Positions 11,546 through 24,088 are shown, counted from the stretch's first letter. The stretch: DNA of 64,000 nucleotides from Petaurus breviceps papuanus (GCA_028583685.1 JAMXIF010001195.1:11420604-11484603); one strand, 5' to 3'. Numbers and translations: made by a program. The notes: generated by a model not told the origin, from the sequence alone.

Positions 11546-11731
11546 CTTTTTTGTTTTGTTTTGTTTTTTGCTTCTCTTTTTTGAAGGGGGGGAGGCAGGT
11601 CAATTGGGGTCAAGTGACTTGCCCAAGGTCACATGGCTAGCAAGTGTTAAGTGTCTGAGGCCAGATTTGAACTCATATCTGCCTGTCTCCAGGTCCTGTG
11701 CTCTATTCACTGCACCACATACCCACCACCT
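11546..11731 (-). mobile_element. WSINE1-like SINE, minus
   Basis: T-rich run, then 'caagtgacttgcccaaggtc', 'gttaagtgtctgaggccaga' and 'ctctattcactgcaccacat', the inverted SINE order. Confidence 0.85.
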
Positions 11732-12175
11732 ATGTTGAAATATCTTACTCAAAGAGAACACCATAAATAAGTGTGTGACTGGGGAGGGGAGTGGTTAACA
11801 GCAGAAGAGAAGCCTTGTATATTAATAATGCATACTCATGTGACCAATCTAGGGGAAAGTGTAGGGAAACAAAGTAAAGAACATTTGGATGATGATCTAA
11901 AGAGGCAGAAACAAAAGCAATATTTCCATCAAATGGAGTACAGATAATCAGAGCTAGAAAAAGTAGGAAACAGATCATAAGTGACTTTCTTAGTCACAGA
12001 GGCATAATATAGAAGTGTCGTCACTTAAAAGATGTAATATGTCACTTAAAAGATCTAATATTTTCTTTATCCTCCTCTCTCTATTTGTTTCTTTGTCTAT
12101 CTTTCTATGACTGTCTCTATTTGTCTGTATTTCTGTGGGTCTGTCTCTATTTCTGTCTTTCTAAATCTGTCACTC
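11732..12175. other. No recognisable feature
   Basis: No gene or clear repeat seen. It becomes pyrimidine-rich toward the CT repeat. Confidence 0.5.
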
Positions 12176-12323
12176 TATTTTTCTGTGTTTCTGTTTCTCT
12201 CTCTTTCTCTCTCTCTCTCTCTGTCTCTCTCTCTCTCTGTTTCTCTCTCTCTCTTTCTCTCTCTCTCTCTGTCTCTCTCTGTCTCTCTCTCTGTCTCTCT
12301 CTCTGTCTCTGTCTCTGTCTCTG

Positions 12324-12358
<35 letters not shown>

Positions 12359-12462
12359 NNNNNNNNNNNNNNNNNNNNNNNNNNNNNNNNNNNNNNNNNN
12401 NNNNNNNNNNNNNNNNNNNNNNNNNNNNNNNNNNNNNNNNNNNNNNNNNNNNNNNNNNTCTC

Positions 12463-12495
<33 letters not shown>

Positions 12496-12500
12496 GTCTC
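12176..12500. repeat. (CT)n / (CTGT)n simple repeat interrupted by assembly gap
   Basis: Long CT/GT-CT microsatellite on both sides of a run of exactly 100 N (12359-12458). The open frames crossing it are low-complexity Leu-Ser or Arg-Glu and are not genes. Confidence 0.97.
12359..12458. other. Assembly gap (100 N)
   Basis: Exactly 100 N, the conventional size for a gap of unknown length. True repeat length is unknown. Confidence 0.98.
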
Positions 12501-13736
12501 CTCTCTCCCCTGTCCCTTTTAGAGAACACAAAGCACCTAAGAAAAATTAGGATTAACTTAATGATAATTTTATCCTTTAGAAAATGAAGGAGAATATATA
12601 TGCTGAACCTGGTAGCCATGAATAAGGAAAATACATTGAAGGTGTTGAAAGATAGGAACATTTGGAGAAATGACTACTGCATCTTAGAAGTTTTTATAAA
12701 GAAAAATAAAATTGGACATAATCCGACATGAATCTGAGACTTGAGGAGAAAATACTTTTTTTTTAAGAGATTCAAATAAAGGATAAGTAGGATCCTGTGG
12801 ACTAACATTTCCACAAGGAATGTCAGTCCAAGAAAGATGGGCCACTCTCAGAATGAAAATCAGAATTCCCCCATCCCCAAAGAAACAATTCTGAAGAGGA
12901 TAAAAAGAGAGAAGTGGTCTCTAGAGACTGATGTTGAGGTGGAGGGAAGCCACCAACTAATTTAGCTGTTTTAAAGTCTATTCAGAAAATGGAAGTAAAG
13001 GCAGGAAATAGATGATAAGAAGAAGAGAAAAAACAAAAGCTGACAAGATCTTGTAAGAACAATGTCAGAAATACTTAAAAATGAAAAAAAACTGAGGCTA
13101 GTAGGAAGCATTGGAAACAACAAAAAGGTTTGGACTTTTTGTCACTTATTCGGCATTTTGCCATACTGGGGAAAGGAGGAGTATCAGAGAAGGGGTAGAA
13201 CTTTGAGATAAAAAAAGACAGTGATAAGGAGGGAGAGAAAAAAGGCAGAGTTGCTCAATACTTATTTCCTTCTGCCAAGGAAGCATTTCTGCCAAACAGA
13301 ATGAACTCTGAACTGGAAAGGACAGGACAAAAATGACTATTAGGAGTTGTAACACAAGACAAATGGAGAAATGATAAGAGAATACCTAAAGACCTTTCTT
13401 AAGTAAAATTGATTTTTTTTATCAAAAGTATAAAATGTTTCAGTATTGAAGCAAGGCAAATTTCTTAAATTTTTTTTTTTGACAAAGGGAAAAATAAGAG
13501 AGTTTGCAAACAGTAGACAAATGGTCCTCGCTTTTTTCGTGTAAAATGAAGGACTGTAAAATCTAAGTAATTGCTAATACACACTCTGAAAAGGAAGTGG
13601 TGATCAAAGAATAGGTGATATCCTGGCAAACATCTCCTTTAATGATAAAGTGGTGCATGTAATGTAGTGCATATATTTACATGATTATATCTAGTAATTA
13701 TGTAGTACTCTAAGACTTGCAAAAACACTTCATTCC
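12501..13736. other. No recognisable feature
   Basis: Purine-rich, A-rich sequence with no gene or confident repeat on either strand. Confidence 0.45.
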
Positions 13737-13747
13737 ATATTTCTTTT
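13737..13747. repeat. Target site duplication ATATTTCTTTT (left)
   Basis: Perfect 11-bp match to 16623-16633 flanking the HAL1-type element. Confidence 0.8.
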
Positions 13748-14637
13748 TTTAATAAATTTATTTATTTTTAGTTTTCAATATTTATTTCCACAACATTTTG
13801 AGTAACAAATATTCTCTCCCTCTCTCCCCTATCCCCCACCCCAAGATAGCCTACTCATTACCCCTTACCCCAATCTGTTCTTTTTTATATACTCTCCCAT
13901 TCTCCCCTAATTTTCTAGTAGGACAAGATTTATTTCTGTACCCCAATATGTATCTTATCTCCCAGTTGCATGTAAAAACATTAAATTTTTTTAAAACATT
14001 TATTTATAAAACTTTGATTTCCACATTCTTTTCCTTCTTTCCTCTTCACCCACCCCCCCTAGGAAGACAAGGAATTCAACATAGGTTACACATGTGTAGA
14101 TATGGAATACATTTCCATAGTAGTTATATTGTGAAAGACTAACTATATTTCCCACCATCCAATCCCTGCCACCACTTATTCTATTGTCTTCTTTGACCCT
14201 GTCCTTTTACAAAAGTTTTTACTTCTAACTACCCTCTCCCCCAATCTGCCCACCCTTCTAACCCCCCCTATCAGCTTCCCCCCCTACTTTCCTGTAGGGT
14301 AAGATATCCAATTGAGTGGGTATGTTATTCACTCCTTAATCCAAATTCAATGAGAGTATGGTTGACCCATTCCCTTTTATCTTCCTGCTCTTTCCCTCCA
14401 TTGCATAAGTTTTCTCTTGCCTCTTTTATGTGAGATAATTTACCCTATTCTACCTCTCCCTTTCTCCTTCTCCCAATGTATTCCTCTCTCACCTCTAAAT
14501 TTTATTTTTTAGATATCATCCCTTCATATTCACCTCATCCTGTGCCCACTGTCTATGTATACATGTACAGACATATACACACACTCACATATATTTATGT
14601 ACACATATACACTCCTATACATACATTCATATGTGTG

Positions 14638-14678
14638 TATAGATACATGCATGCATGCATGCATGCATGCATACATAC

Positions 14679-14734
<56 letters not shown>

Positions 14735-14735
14735 T
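14638..14735. repeat. (GCAT)n / (AT)n microsatellite
   Basis: GCAT repeats grade into ACAT then AT repeats within the HAL1 3' UTR. Other HAL1 copies have TATG/AT-rich tracts in the same place (33900-34000; 58630-58690). Confidence 0.9.
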
Positions 14736-14845
14736 TCAACTATGCTCATACTGGGAAAAGCCTCATAAGATAGTTTTTCCAAGTAGGAACGTATATAGCT
14801 CAACTTTAATAAGTTCCTTGTGATTTCTTTTTCCTGTTTACCTTC

Positions 14846-15900
14846 TCAAGCTTCTCTGGATCCTTGCATTTGAAAGTCATATTTTCTGTTCAGCTCTGGT
14901 CTTTTCATCAAGAATGCTTGAAAGTCCTCTATTTCATTGAATGACCATATTTTACCCTGTAGCATTATACTCAGTTTTGCTGTGTAGGTGATTCTTGGCT
15001 TTAATCCCAGCTCCTTTGACCTCCAGAATATCATATTCCAAGCCTTTAGATCCCTTGGTGTAGAAGTTGCTAGGTCTTGTGTTATCCTGATTGTGTTTCC
15101 ACAATACTCAAATTGTTTCTTCCTGACTGCTCGTAATATTTTTCCTTGACCTGAGAATTCTGGATTTTGACTGTGATATTGATAGGAGTTTTCTTTGGGA
15201 TATCTTTTTCAAGAGGTGCCCGGTGAATTCTTTAAATTTCTATTTTGTGCTCTGGTTCTAGAATATCATGGCAATTTTCCTTGAGAATTTTTTGAAGGAT
15301 GATTTCTAGGCTCTTGTTTTGGTCATGGCTTTTCAGGTAGTCCAATAATTTTTAAGTTATCTTTTCTGGATATATTTTCCAGGTCAGTGGTTTTTCCAAT
15401 GAGATATTTCACATTGCCCTCTATTTTTTAATTTGTCTGGATATGTTTGATAGTATCTTGATTTCTCACAAAGGCATTAGCTTTCATTTGCTCTTATCTT
15501 ATTTTGAAGGAATTAATCTCTTCAGTGAGTTTTTGAAATTCATTTTCCATCTGGCAAATTCAGCTTTTTGAGGCATTCTTCTCTTCATTGGCTTTTGGGT
15601 CCTCTTTTGCCATTTGAGTTAGTCTATTTTTAAAGTATTATTTTCTTCCTTTAGCAGGTTGTTGAGTTGGTTTTCATGATTTTTTTGCATCATTCTCATT
15701 TCTCTTCCCAATTTTACCTCCACTTCTCTTATTTGATTTTCAAATTCCTCCTTGAGCTCTTCCATGGCCTGTGATCAGTTCATAATTTCCCTGAAGGCAT
15801 TTGATGCAGGTGTTTTGACTTTATTGTCTACTTTTGGTTCCATGTTTTGATCCTCTTTGTCCCGCAATAAAGATTCTATGATCTGATGATGTGTGCCCTG
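14846..15900 (-). pseudogene. L1-type ORF1 remnant in HAL1 element
   Basis: L1 ORF1p is an RNA-binding chaperone that forms trimers. The C-terminal part (15034-14846) reads GLKPRITYTAKLSIMLQGK and ends RPELNRKY..., matching the conserved C-terminal block of L1 ORF1p. Upstream, coiled-coil-like Lys/Glu-rich text and the RNA-recognition region ('ctagaaatcatccttcaaaa') can be followed through frame changes and in-frame stops. It is not translatable whole. Confidence 0.75.
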
Positions 15901-16622
15901 TTTGTTCTTCTTGCCAGCCAATTATTTGACTTTTGAGCTCTTTGCCACAGTAGAACTTTGCTTCCAGAGTGGAGAAAGCTGTGTCCCAAATCGCTGGGGT
16001 TTTCACAGCTGTTGTCAAGCTGTTGTCCGAGTTATGAGGAGGGGGCCCTCTTTACAGCCACCACAAGCGCTGCCACACTAGTGCTCTTCACCACAGGACT
16101 GTCACCCAAGCAGTTCAAAGCAAGAGAAATAACACTCAGAATGGTCGCTTGATCCTCCTATGACCTGCAGGAGTCTAGAGACAGTCATGCAGCAGCAGCT
16201 GCAGCAACAATGCCGCTGCCACCTCTGCCACCCCAGGGGCAGGAGCTAGACTGTGTTCTTTCAAACACTTCCAACAGAGTTCTCTACTGACCTTTTACTT
16301 TCTCCTCAGCACTTATGGGTTGAATAGTCTGGAAACCACCACAGCTGCCACATTCACTTTCCTGAAGTCTGTTGGGTCTCAAGTCTGGGGTGGTGCAGCT
16401 CACACAGGACTGCAATGAACTCCCAGCCTGGTGTGATAGCTCCTTCCTCTTGGCCTGACAGCCTGCCTTCAGTGGGAGATTTGTTTCTCTCTGTCACTCT
16501 GTGGGTTATGTGGCTATAAAATTTGTTTAGAGTCATTTTTTTACAGATATTGGAGGTGGTTGGAGTGGGAGCTCAAGCAAGTTCCTGCAAGTTCCTACTC
16601 CACCATCTAGGCTCTGCCTACA

Positions 16623-16633
16623 ATATTTCTTTT
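16623..16633. repeat. Target site duplication ATATTTCTTTT (right)
   Basis: Second copy of the 11-bp duplication. Confidence 0.8.
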
Positions 16634-16639
16634 GATAAG

Positions 16640-17530
16640 GTGACCTACAATAGGATCCCTTAAGAGCTGTGCTTGGCATTATGCTCTTTTGCATTTTTAT
16701 GGATGACTTGTATAAAGGTAGCAATGGCATTCTCATCAAACTTGTCATTGACACAAACCTGACAAATATAACTAACATGTTGGATGACAGCAACAAGTCA
16801 AAAAAAATCTTGATAGGTTAGAACATCTGGGATGAATCTGAGGTAGATTTCAGTAGGGATTCATGTAAAGTGTATAACCTGAGCAGAGTTCATGTAATCA
16901 GCAGTACAAGTAAGAGAACACTTGCTTAGAAATTTATCTGGAAAACAAATGATATGGAAGTTTTAGTGTACTTCAAACTAAATTTGAGGCAGTTCTCAGT
17001 TGAAGCAACTAAAAAAGCTAAAATGATCCTGGCTTTACTATAATAGAAGCAAAACTCCCAAGAAGAAGGGGGTGAAAGTCCCACTGTACTCTCACCCAGT
17101 CAGACAACATTTGGAGAATTGCATTAATTTATAGGTGTCAATGAGACTTGGAGGAATAGGATCTTTTATTAAAAAAAAATATAAGAAGACATTAACAAAC
17201 TGCAACTTTCCAAAAGGGAGAAGACAGGATGATGTAGAGACTTGAATGTGTAGCCTGAAAAAAAGAAAATTCAGGGGATATGAATGTTACATTCAAGCAT
17301 CTAAAGGACTATCATGTGGGGAAAGGATTAGATTTGTTCTATTTGTTCCTAGAGGAAAGAACCAATGGTTGGAAGATGCAAGGAGATAAATGTGAGTTTG
17401 ATATCAGATTAAAAAAAAAACAACTCACTAACAAGAGCTGTCCAAAAGTGGAATGGTCTGCCTTGAAAGGTGATAGATTCTCCCTCATTGGAGGTCTTCA
17501 AGTAGCAATAAATGCACATTTTGGAGGTGT
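16640..17530 (+). mobile_element. L3/CR1 LINE 3' fragment
   Basis: Matches the typical CR1/L3 order: 'atggatgacttgtataaagg' and 'attgacacaaacctgacaaa' (end of the RT region), 'gtgtagcctgaaaaaaagaa', 'actatcatgtggggaaagga', 'gagctgtccaaaagtggaat', 'cattggaggtcttcaagtag'. Decayed by many changes, so an old insertion. Confidence 0.85.
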
Positions 17531-17604
17531 ATGATTTTTTTTTAGCAAGTATTATTTTTCAACTGTAATCATGGTTGGTGGCTATAATTAATTAATTAAT
17601 TTGA

Positions 17605-17710
17605 TAAAACTGTATCAAGTGCCTATTTTGGTTCCAAGTACTATGCCAAGCATTGGGAGGTACAAAACAAAGACCATTTCGCCTTCAAAGATATTGCAAT
17701 CTAATGTGGA
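17605..17710 (+). repeat. Old interspersed repeat fragment
   Basis: 'caagtgcctattttggttcc' and 'actatgccaagcattgggag' mirror the start of the family also seen at 8981 and 35585. Confidence 0.4.
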
Positions 17711-18169
17711 GCAAGGGGTGGGGGGGAAAGAGGGAAAAGGAAACTGAAAAATGGGGTTTGGTGGAGGAAGGATATAATCAAAGTGAGGCATGGTGAAGGG
17801 TTCCAGAAAAGTCCAAAAAGCATGTAGCTGGTGGGAAATTGGGAGAAAAACTGTGTTGACCTTCTTCTATAAATAGCAGTCATGGAGCCCATGGTTCTGC
17901 CTCCAGTCATAAGATCCAATCAGAGGATTCTGATTCAGCAGGGTCTGTTGAGATCTGAGTAACAAGTATCAGTCAGATTCAATCTTGCAGCATAATGAGA
18001 TTTCCAAATGATAAATTTCCTAGGGAGAGTTCCAGTGTAGTTCAAAAGCAATGTGGGAAATGTGGAAAATGAAACATGATGGTCATCTAAAATTGAGGGC
18101 CATATAAAATTCTGTTATTCTGTGATCTCCACAAAGATAAAAAAAATTAAATTAGCACATTTGCAATAA

Positions 18170-18780
18170 ATAATGTTATTAGAAAAAAATGAAATAACTA
18201 CTGAGGAAAATGGTAATCTCCAAGAATTAGGGAAGAAAAAAGTTCAATTGGCTTTTAATGTAGGTGTCCGTATCATTGTCTATATCAATAATGCAGTATT
18301 CACAATGCCTGTGGAAACTATAAATATGCTGATATGGTTATTAATCACAAAATATACCAGGCTCTCTACATAGGGAATAAAACTAGAACTTTTGTTCAAA
18401 TACCAGAAAACTGAGTCCCAAAACCAGAAAATCAAAGCCATCACAGTAATTATGAAGTTGGCGCACATAGTTAATGTAGTAAACACATTCTGAAGCCTTC
18501 ACAACAGAACAGGCTCTGTCAGGCAAAGGTCCTCCTCTCCCCACTCACGGAAACTGCTAGGCATCCAGGAAGCGTGCTCCTAGCAGCTCCAGCTCCCCTG
18601 CAGTTCCCATCCCTGGCAGTCCTCAGCAGGAGTCCTTAGCAGAAATTCTGGCTGGCTCAAAAAAAGAAGGAGTTCATGGTGGAGGGTGCTGCTGCCTCCA
18701 GGCTTCTAGTCATGGCACACAATCCAGCTTGGCTTCCACTTCTTCTTGCCCCACCCCTTCCTGCTACATCAGCAAATTCA
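18170..18780 (-). repeat. Unclassified dispersed repeat (relative of 51180-51660)
   Basis: An open minus-strand frame at 18486-18280 reads ...ALIFWFWDSVFWYLN...YVESLVYFVINN. The plus-strand frame at 51419 reads ...[12 protein letters not shown]...[12 protein letters not shown]. The DNA is also alignable, so these are two copies of one repeat in opposite orientation. The 5' part (18500-18780) is unusually GC-rich for the region. Function unknown; the open frames are not claimed as genes. Confidence 0.55.
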
Positions 18781-20750
18781 AGGGACATGGAAGATCTTTA
18801 AATCCCATAACCATAACAGTGTCTTAAATGAAGATCTGAAAAAGTCCATGTGGTTTAAATTTCTTCTAAACTCTATGATTCCACATACTTGCCTTAAATT
18901 ATGGAACATAAGTATGAGAAAACCTGGGAGTAGAATTTACATTCTCTAAGAATTTAGTTTGATTCTAATTTGTTAAAGAGATGTAGTCTCTCAACTTAAT
19001 GTTTCATGATGAGATATATCCTTAATAATCTTAACTAACAAGTCCAATACAGAACTCACATGTGTGTATGACTTGAATATAGAATATAACTCAAAACTTA
19101 ACTAGCAGGCCACTTATAGTGGTCTAGCAGATTTTCACAAGAAATCAGATAACATCCACTAATTATGATAGGCAAATTTTCAAGAAATTGAGACTTCCTA
19201 ATTAGCAAGACATGGTTTTCAAGGACAGAGCAACAACAACCCTTGAATTAAAAAAAATACAACATACACAAATTTCCTCACAGCCCACAAAGCAAATTTA
19301 TTGTTAATTTCAAGATTGGTATTGCCTTGAATCATACTTATGGTTTTTTCACCATTATTGTTTCTCAAAAGAGGAGAAAACTAAGATTGTAGTGGAAAAG
19401 AACAGTGTTTCTTCCTCACAATTATTTACGGAAAAGCCACCAAGATATCTTCCAAGAGGAATTCTCCATTAAATGACTTTTTGTGATTTTGAAAAAGAGT
19501 TCTTTCTATAATGATTTTAATATATAAGATAAAACATCAAATCAAAATGAAATGTGTAAGCAGCTGTCTCAGAGAAGATACATCTCCAGACTGTGCACTT
19601 TTCCTAAGAAAATATTTCCTTTATTTTTTTTAATCTCTTCATTTTTATCTCAATGGACTTCATGCAAATTAGAACTATTGGACTCATAATTGTTCCATTA
19701 GAACAACTATAAGTAGAAAGCTGTGTGAATCTGATGAAATTATCATAGTGCCAGGACATAAGGAACTCAACTGGAGAAAGCATGATTGTCAGGGCAGAGG
19801 TCAAGTTGAATTAACAAGCTACAAAGAGTCAAACAATACGGGAAATTCAGTGTTTCTCCTAAACTCTCAGGGCTTCAACCAGTTAGAGCTAGACCTTAGA
19901 TCTTTAGTTGTATTTGCTTCCTTCATGTTGAAAATTACAAATCTTCAGGGTCTCTGATGTATTAGATGTTACTATGTTATTCAGAACATATAGTGATAAT
20001 GCAGAGTGCATTTAAATGTTTTATTAATACCTTTTGTTTTTTATAGTATAGATATTTTCACATATTTGTTATCTTGTTATAAGAATACTCTTACAACAAA
20101 ACTAAAAAAAAATAAAATAAAAGCAAAAACATAAAGGAAACCCATAAAAACACAGTAACTTTATTTGATAGCATTGCACCTATGGGCACACTCTTTCCCA
20201 CATTTTCACTGAAACTGGGAATGTAGCCTTTATCAACATTTCTTTAAAAATTATCTATTTCAATCCCTCTAAACTCAGTTTTAAGAGAAAAGTATCAAAT
20301 ACAAGGCCTATAGACAACACCCGTAAGATTCCCGACTACATCCCAAGCTATATTAAAATGTAATTGGAAAGCATTTAGAAATACAAATAAAAATACAATA
20401 GAATATACATGAATTTAGTGGTTTTTTTATGTCAAAATGTGGACTGTGGAGATCCGTATGTATGGTTTAAAAGCCCCGTGCCCCCATCTATTTCCATTTG
20501 AGTTTGACATCATTGGTTTTAAGGTCCTTTTCATTTACATGATCATCATCAAGTATTATATTTCTCCTGGTTCTGTTCACTCTAAACTAATTCACATAAA
20601 TATTGACATATTTGCCTCAAGGTCTAATTTTCATAGATTCTTTTTAATTTTTTGTGAACTTAACCATTACTTATCAACCCAAACATTTCAATATAAAAAG
20701 AACAGGAGTCTTGTATAAGAAATAAAATATTTGCTCTAATATATTTTTGA
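18781..20750. other. No recognisable feature
   Basis: AT-rich, no gene or confident repeat seen. Confidence 0.4.
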
Positions 20751-20945
20751 AGAAACATATACACACATATGTATATAAATATATGTAAATACACATATAT
20801 ACTTTTATATGTGTGTATACTATATATACTATATGCAAAAATTTATACTTAGATGTTAATGTTTATTATATCAATACACTCATATGTGAACATAACACAA
20901 ATGTGAATATATATGTATACTTGTGTATATTGAGAGATATAGATA
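20750..20945. repeat. TATA/TATG-rich simple sequence
   Basis: Repeated 'acacatatgtatataaat'-type text; degenerate microsatellite. Confidence 0.7.
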
Positions 20946-21139
20946 TGTATATTAACAAGGTAATCACTAAACTGCTCTAGGTATAGCCTCTTGCACTTCC
21001 AATTTGTTTCCAGTTTTGTGCGGGATCTTTTTTTTTTCTATTCTTTTGTTACCATACAAAGTTCTGTTATGAATGCTTTGTTATATTTGAGAACTTTCTT
21101 TTTGTTTTTGATATACTTGGGGATTCATGCCCTATAGTT

Positions 21140-21325
21140 ATCTTCATAGGATCATAAGTTTAGAGCTAAAAGGGAATTTAACTGCTGACAAGCACCTTAT
21201 TTTACATATAAGAAAACTGAAGTTTATGGTGTTTAATGACCTAGTAAATGTCATACAGGTAGGAAATACAAAGCTGAGATTTTAGCTCAGGTCCTTTGAC
21301 TAAAAATCATTGTCCTCTGTTTAAT
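21140..21325 (+). repeat. Old MIR-like repeat
   Basis: 'cataggatcataagtttaga', 'cttattttacatataagaaa', 'gtcatacaggtaggaaatac', 'caggtcctttgac' follow the order of an old SINE family common in mammals. Confidence 0.5.
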
Positions 21326-22959
21326 AGTGAAAATGCATGGGTCTCCAGAGTTACAAGGATTAGACTTACCCACAAGAAAAGGCTAATAAGAAGTGACCTA
21401 TGACTGTCTCATGGCTAGCTAACAGCCTACTGACATCTATCAGTTGCACAGGTTTTACATTTCACTCATGGCTTTCTCTGTTCTGTGTCCCCAGTCTCCA
21501 TGGTGAAATGTTGGACCCTCTGGGTTGCCCAAGAATTTGTGGTGTCAAGGATAGGAATGTTTCAGTTTCAATTCAAAAAACAAAGATTCAAAAGGTGCTT
21601 GACGGTAAGGAATAAAGATTTTCTTGGGTCCCTAAGATTCTTGTCGGTTTCTTAAAAATTCCTCTGAAATGGCCCGCCACCACTCAGAAAGCTCTATCAG
21701 CAAGACAAGAATTGGTATCCCAGGAAATACACTAGAGTAGGATTAAAGTAAAGTCTACAAAACTTTCATTTGTGATAACTCCAGATATCTTAAACTATTC
21801 CCAAGTCTGACCCAAAACTAGAGGGAGGCTCTAAGAGGCTACTAGATTTCAGGATAATTTGGCTGCGCATGTTTGAGTCAGATAGTATGGAAAGTTGGCA
21901 GAACTTGCATTTGGGGAGGAGTCATGACAGAGGGAGATACAGGAATATCCAACACTCCCTCAACAGAAATTGATCAGCAATTTCCTCCAACCATTAATGA
22001 ACTTGGAAGCATTACAGAATAAAAGACAAGGACCCTACGATGTCTGCAATATTTTCTTTTTCCTAAGGATGTGCATTCTGGGCTCTGTAGCAACCTTTTT
22101 GCAATACACAACTACCTTTAACCCTAGAGGGGTTGAAGTACCAACAGATGATCTGACTTTTCAGAGCTTCTTAATCTCCTTGGCTTTGTTTCTTTTCTTA
22201 ATGAGGAAATAAACTTTTTTTCCTTTTTCCATCCTCCTTTCTGGACACATTTTGAGTCATGTTTTCCATGAACTCTTATGCCCATACATACCGTCTGAAC
22301 CACATTCTGACTCAGACTATCACCAGAGACATGCATGCATTCACTATGTGGCTTGTGGATAAATTTGTATATTGCTGTCTTTTTGTGAGTTGGGGGACAC
22401 AGTCCTGGTTGCCAAGTGACACCACTATACTTCTAACACATGATTAAACTTTCCACTGATCAAAATCACAAGTGACATCCTTGGAAACTTTTCTTTCCCC
22501 TGCCTCTGAAGTTAAGAAATTAATAGAATATAAAATTGAGAGGAGAAGGGACCTTATAGAAATAGGCCAATGACCTCATTCTGCCTAATGACCTCGCATT
22601 ATAAGAAATTCCTTGGAGTGCTTACTGGAGATCATCTGATTCTGCCTTAAGGAACTCCTACCCCTCTATATTTATAAACTCCCTGACAAGCTTCTTCCCA
22701 TATGAACGTTGCACCAAGCAAAAATCATGCATATTAATGATTTGCCTTTTACAAATTTCGACTACAACAAACAAAAACCTTGTAAGTTTTTGTTTTTTAA
22801 ATACTGGTCTACTGTTGTTTCATCAAATATTACTTCTTCTAAAGTATCTATGGGCCTTTTAAATAATCAGTAGTCAGATTGTAGCAGCAAATTATAAAAA
22901 TAAGATAAAATTAATACACAGCAAATTCTGACTTTAAAAGCCAAATGTTCAAGTATAAA
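21326..22959. other. No recognisable feature
   Basis: No gene, RNA gene or confident repeat seen on either strand. Confidence 0.4.
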
Positions 22960-23560
22960 TAGGCCATCACATTTGCTTCTATTTAGGGGAAGTAATTAGC
23001 AGATGGAAAAGGAGAATGAAAGGCTTCTTGAAGAAAGTAGTATTTGCACTGAGTCTTACAGAAGCCATTGATTCTTAGAGAAGAAAGTGAATGCGAAAGC
23101 TTTGCAGGCACACGAGATATGCAGTGCAAAGGCACAGAGAGAGCATACATACTGGAATTTCTGTGTGTGAAGAACTTCAACTAGGCCAATATGGCTTTAT
23201 CACAGAACATGTGGAGTGGAAAGATGTGCTAGATTCCTGGAATGATGGGTGTCGGCCAAGTATGAAGAGCATTTACTGCAAAGCAGAGGGGTTAGCTACA
23301 GGAGTTGGTTAAGGGTGACACTGTTAGATCTGCACTTTAGGAAAATCACTTTGGTGGCGGTGTGTAGGAGGAATTGAAGAAATGAGATGCTTAAGATAGG
23401 CCAATTAGAAGGTTGTTACAATAGTCCACGCCAGAGGAGATGAGAGTCTAAGCTAGGGCGTTCATTAAGAGACTGGAGAGAAGAAGACTATGTGGGACCT
23501 GCTATGGAGATAGAAACAAGGTTTCTGATAAATATTAGTTCTGAATAGTAACTGATTGGA
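22960..23560 (+). repeat. Old interspersed repeat, family not identified
   Basis: 'actttaggaaaatcactttg', 'acaatagtccacgccagagg' and 'gatgagagtctaagctaggg' belong to an ancient mammalian repeat that I recognise but cannot name; related to 8981-9600 and 35585-36130. Confidence 0.5.
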
Positions 23561-23728
23561 CATTAAGGCCCTAAGGCTTAAAAGTACAATAAGACTTTTG
23601 GGATACCAAAACATGTAGGATAAGAGAGCATTCAAAGTAAAGGAAGATGCTGAGGTTTTGAACCTGGGTGATTAGGAGCGTAGAGGCAATAGGGAAGTTT
23701 GGAATAGGAATGGGTTTGAGGGAAAATA

Positions 23729-23750
23729 TGTGTGTGTGTGTGTGTGTGTG
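23729..23750. repeat. (TG)11 microsatellite
   Basis: Eleven perfect TG units. Confidence 0.95.
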
Positions 23751-23865
23751 GTATGTGGGCATGTATACGTATGCATGTGCATATATATATATATGTAAAA
23801 CTTTAGTGATATCTATTACAAATATATCACATATCATATGTGTGTATAATGGCAAGCAAAGAAGC

Positions 23866-23990
23866 AGCTAACACCTTGCTTAAGCTATTGAATTTACACC
23901 TTGTTTCAGCTATTTAACTAACACAGAAGTAGTTAACACCATGTTCCAGTTCTTTAATTAACACATAAGTAGTTAACACCTTGTGTCAGT
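23866..23990. repeat. Imperfect ~40-bp tandem repeats upstream of TATA box
   Basis: Three to four copies of a unit containing 'agtagttaacacc...gttccagttctttaattaaca'. Lying just upstream of the TATA box, they are placed like U3 enhancer repeats. Confidence 0.65.
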
Positions 23991-24080
23991 TCATGATTCT
24001 ATCAAGTATTAAGGTTCAGAACTTGTGAGTCCCACAACTTATGAACCCTAGAAATTGTGAAGGGGAGGAGCTAATGACCT

Positions 24081-24088
24081 TATATAAG
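24081..24088 (+). promoter_or_regulatory. TATA box of LTR-like element
   Basis: TATATAAG preceded by 'ctaatgacct'; only box of this quality in the element. Confidence 0.45.

Larger units (their letters stand above)
13748..16622 (-). mobile_element. Full-length HAL1-type element (L1 ORF1 unit without ORF2)
   Basis: On the minus strand: 5' end near 16620 with 'gcctagatggtggagtagga', like the start of mammalian L1 5' UTRs; a 5' UTR to about 15900; a decayed ORF1; a roughly 1-kb 3' UTR; and a tail at 13748. No endonuclease or reverse-transcriptase sequence is present. The two 11-bp direct repeats show the roughly 2.9-kb unit moved as a whole, so the missing ORF2 is not a truncation. The last ~90 bases resemble those of the L1 at 1-5155. 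Confidence 0.85.

Noticed and set aside
12085-12661. Open frames of 118-163 codons on both strands across the CT repeat
   Set aside because: Low-complexity Leu-Ser and Arg-Glu translations of a microsatellite, partly made of N.
14476-14823. 115-codon Tyr/Ile/His-rich frame
   Set aside because: Translation of a GCAT/AT microsatellite in the HAL1 3' UTR.
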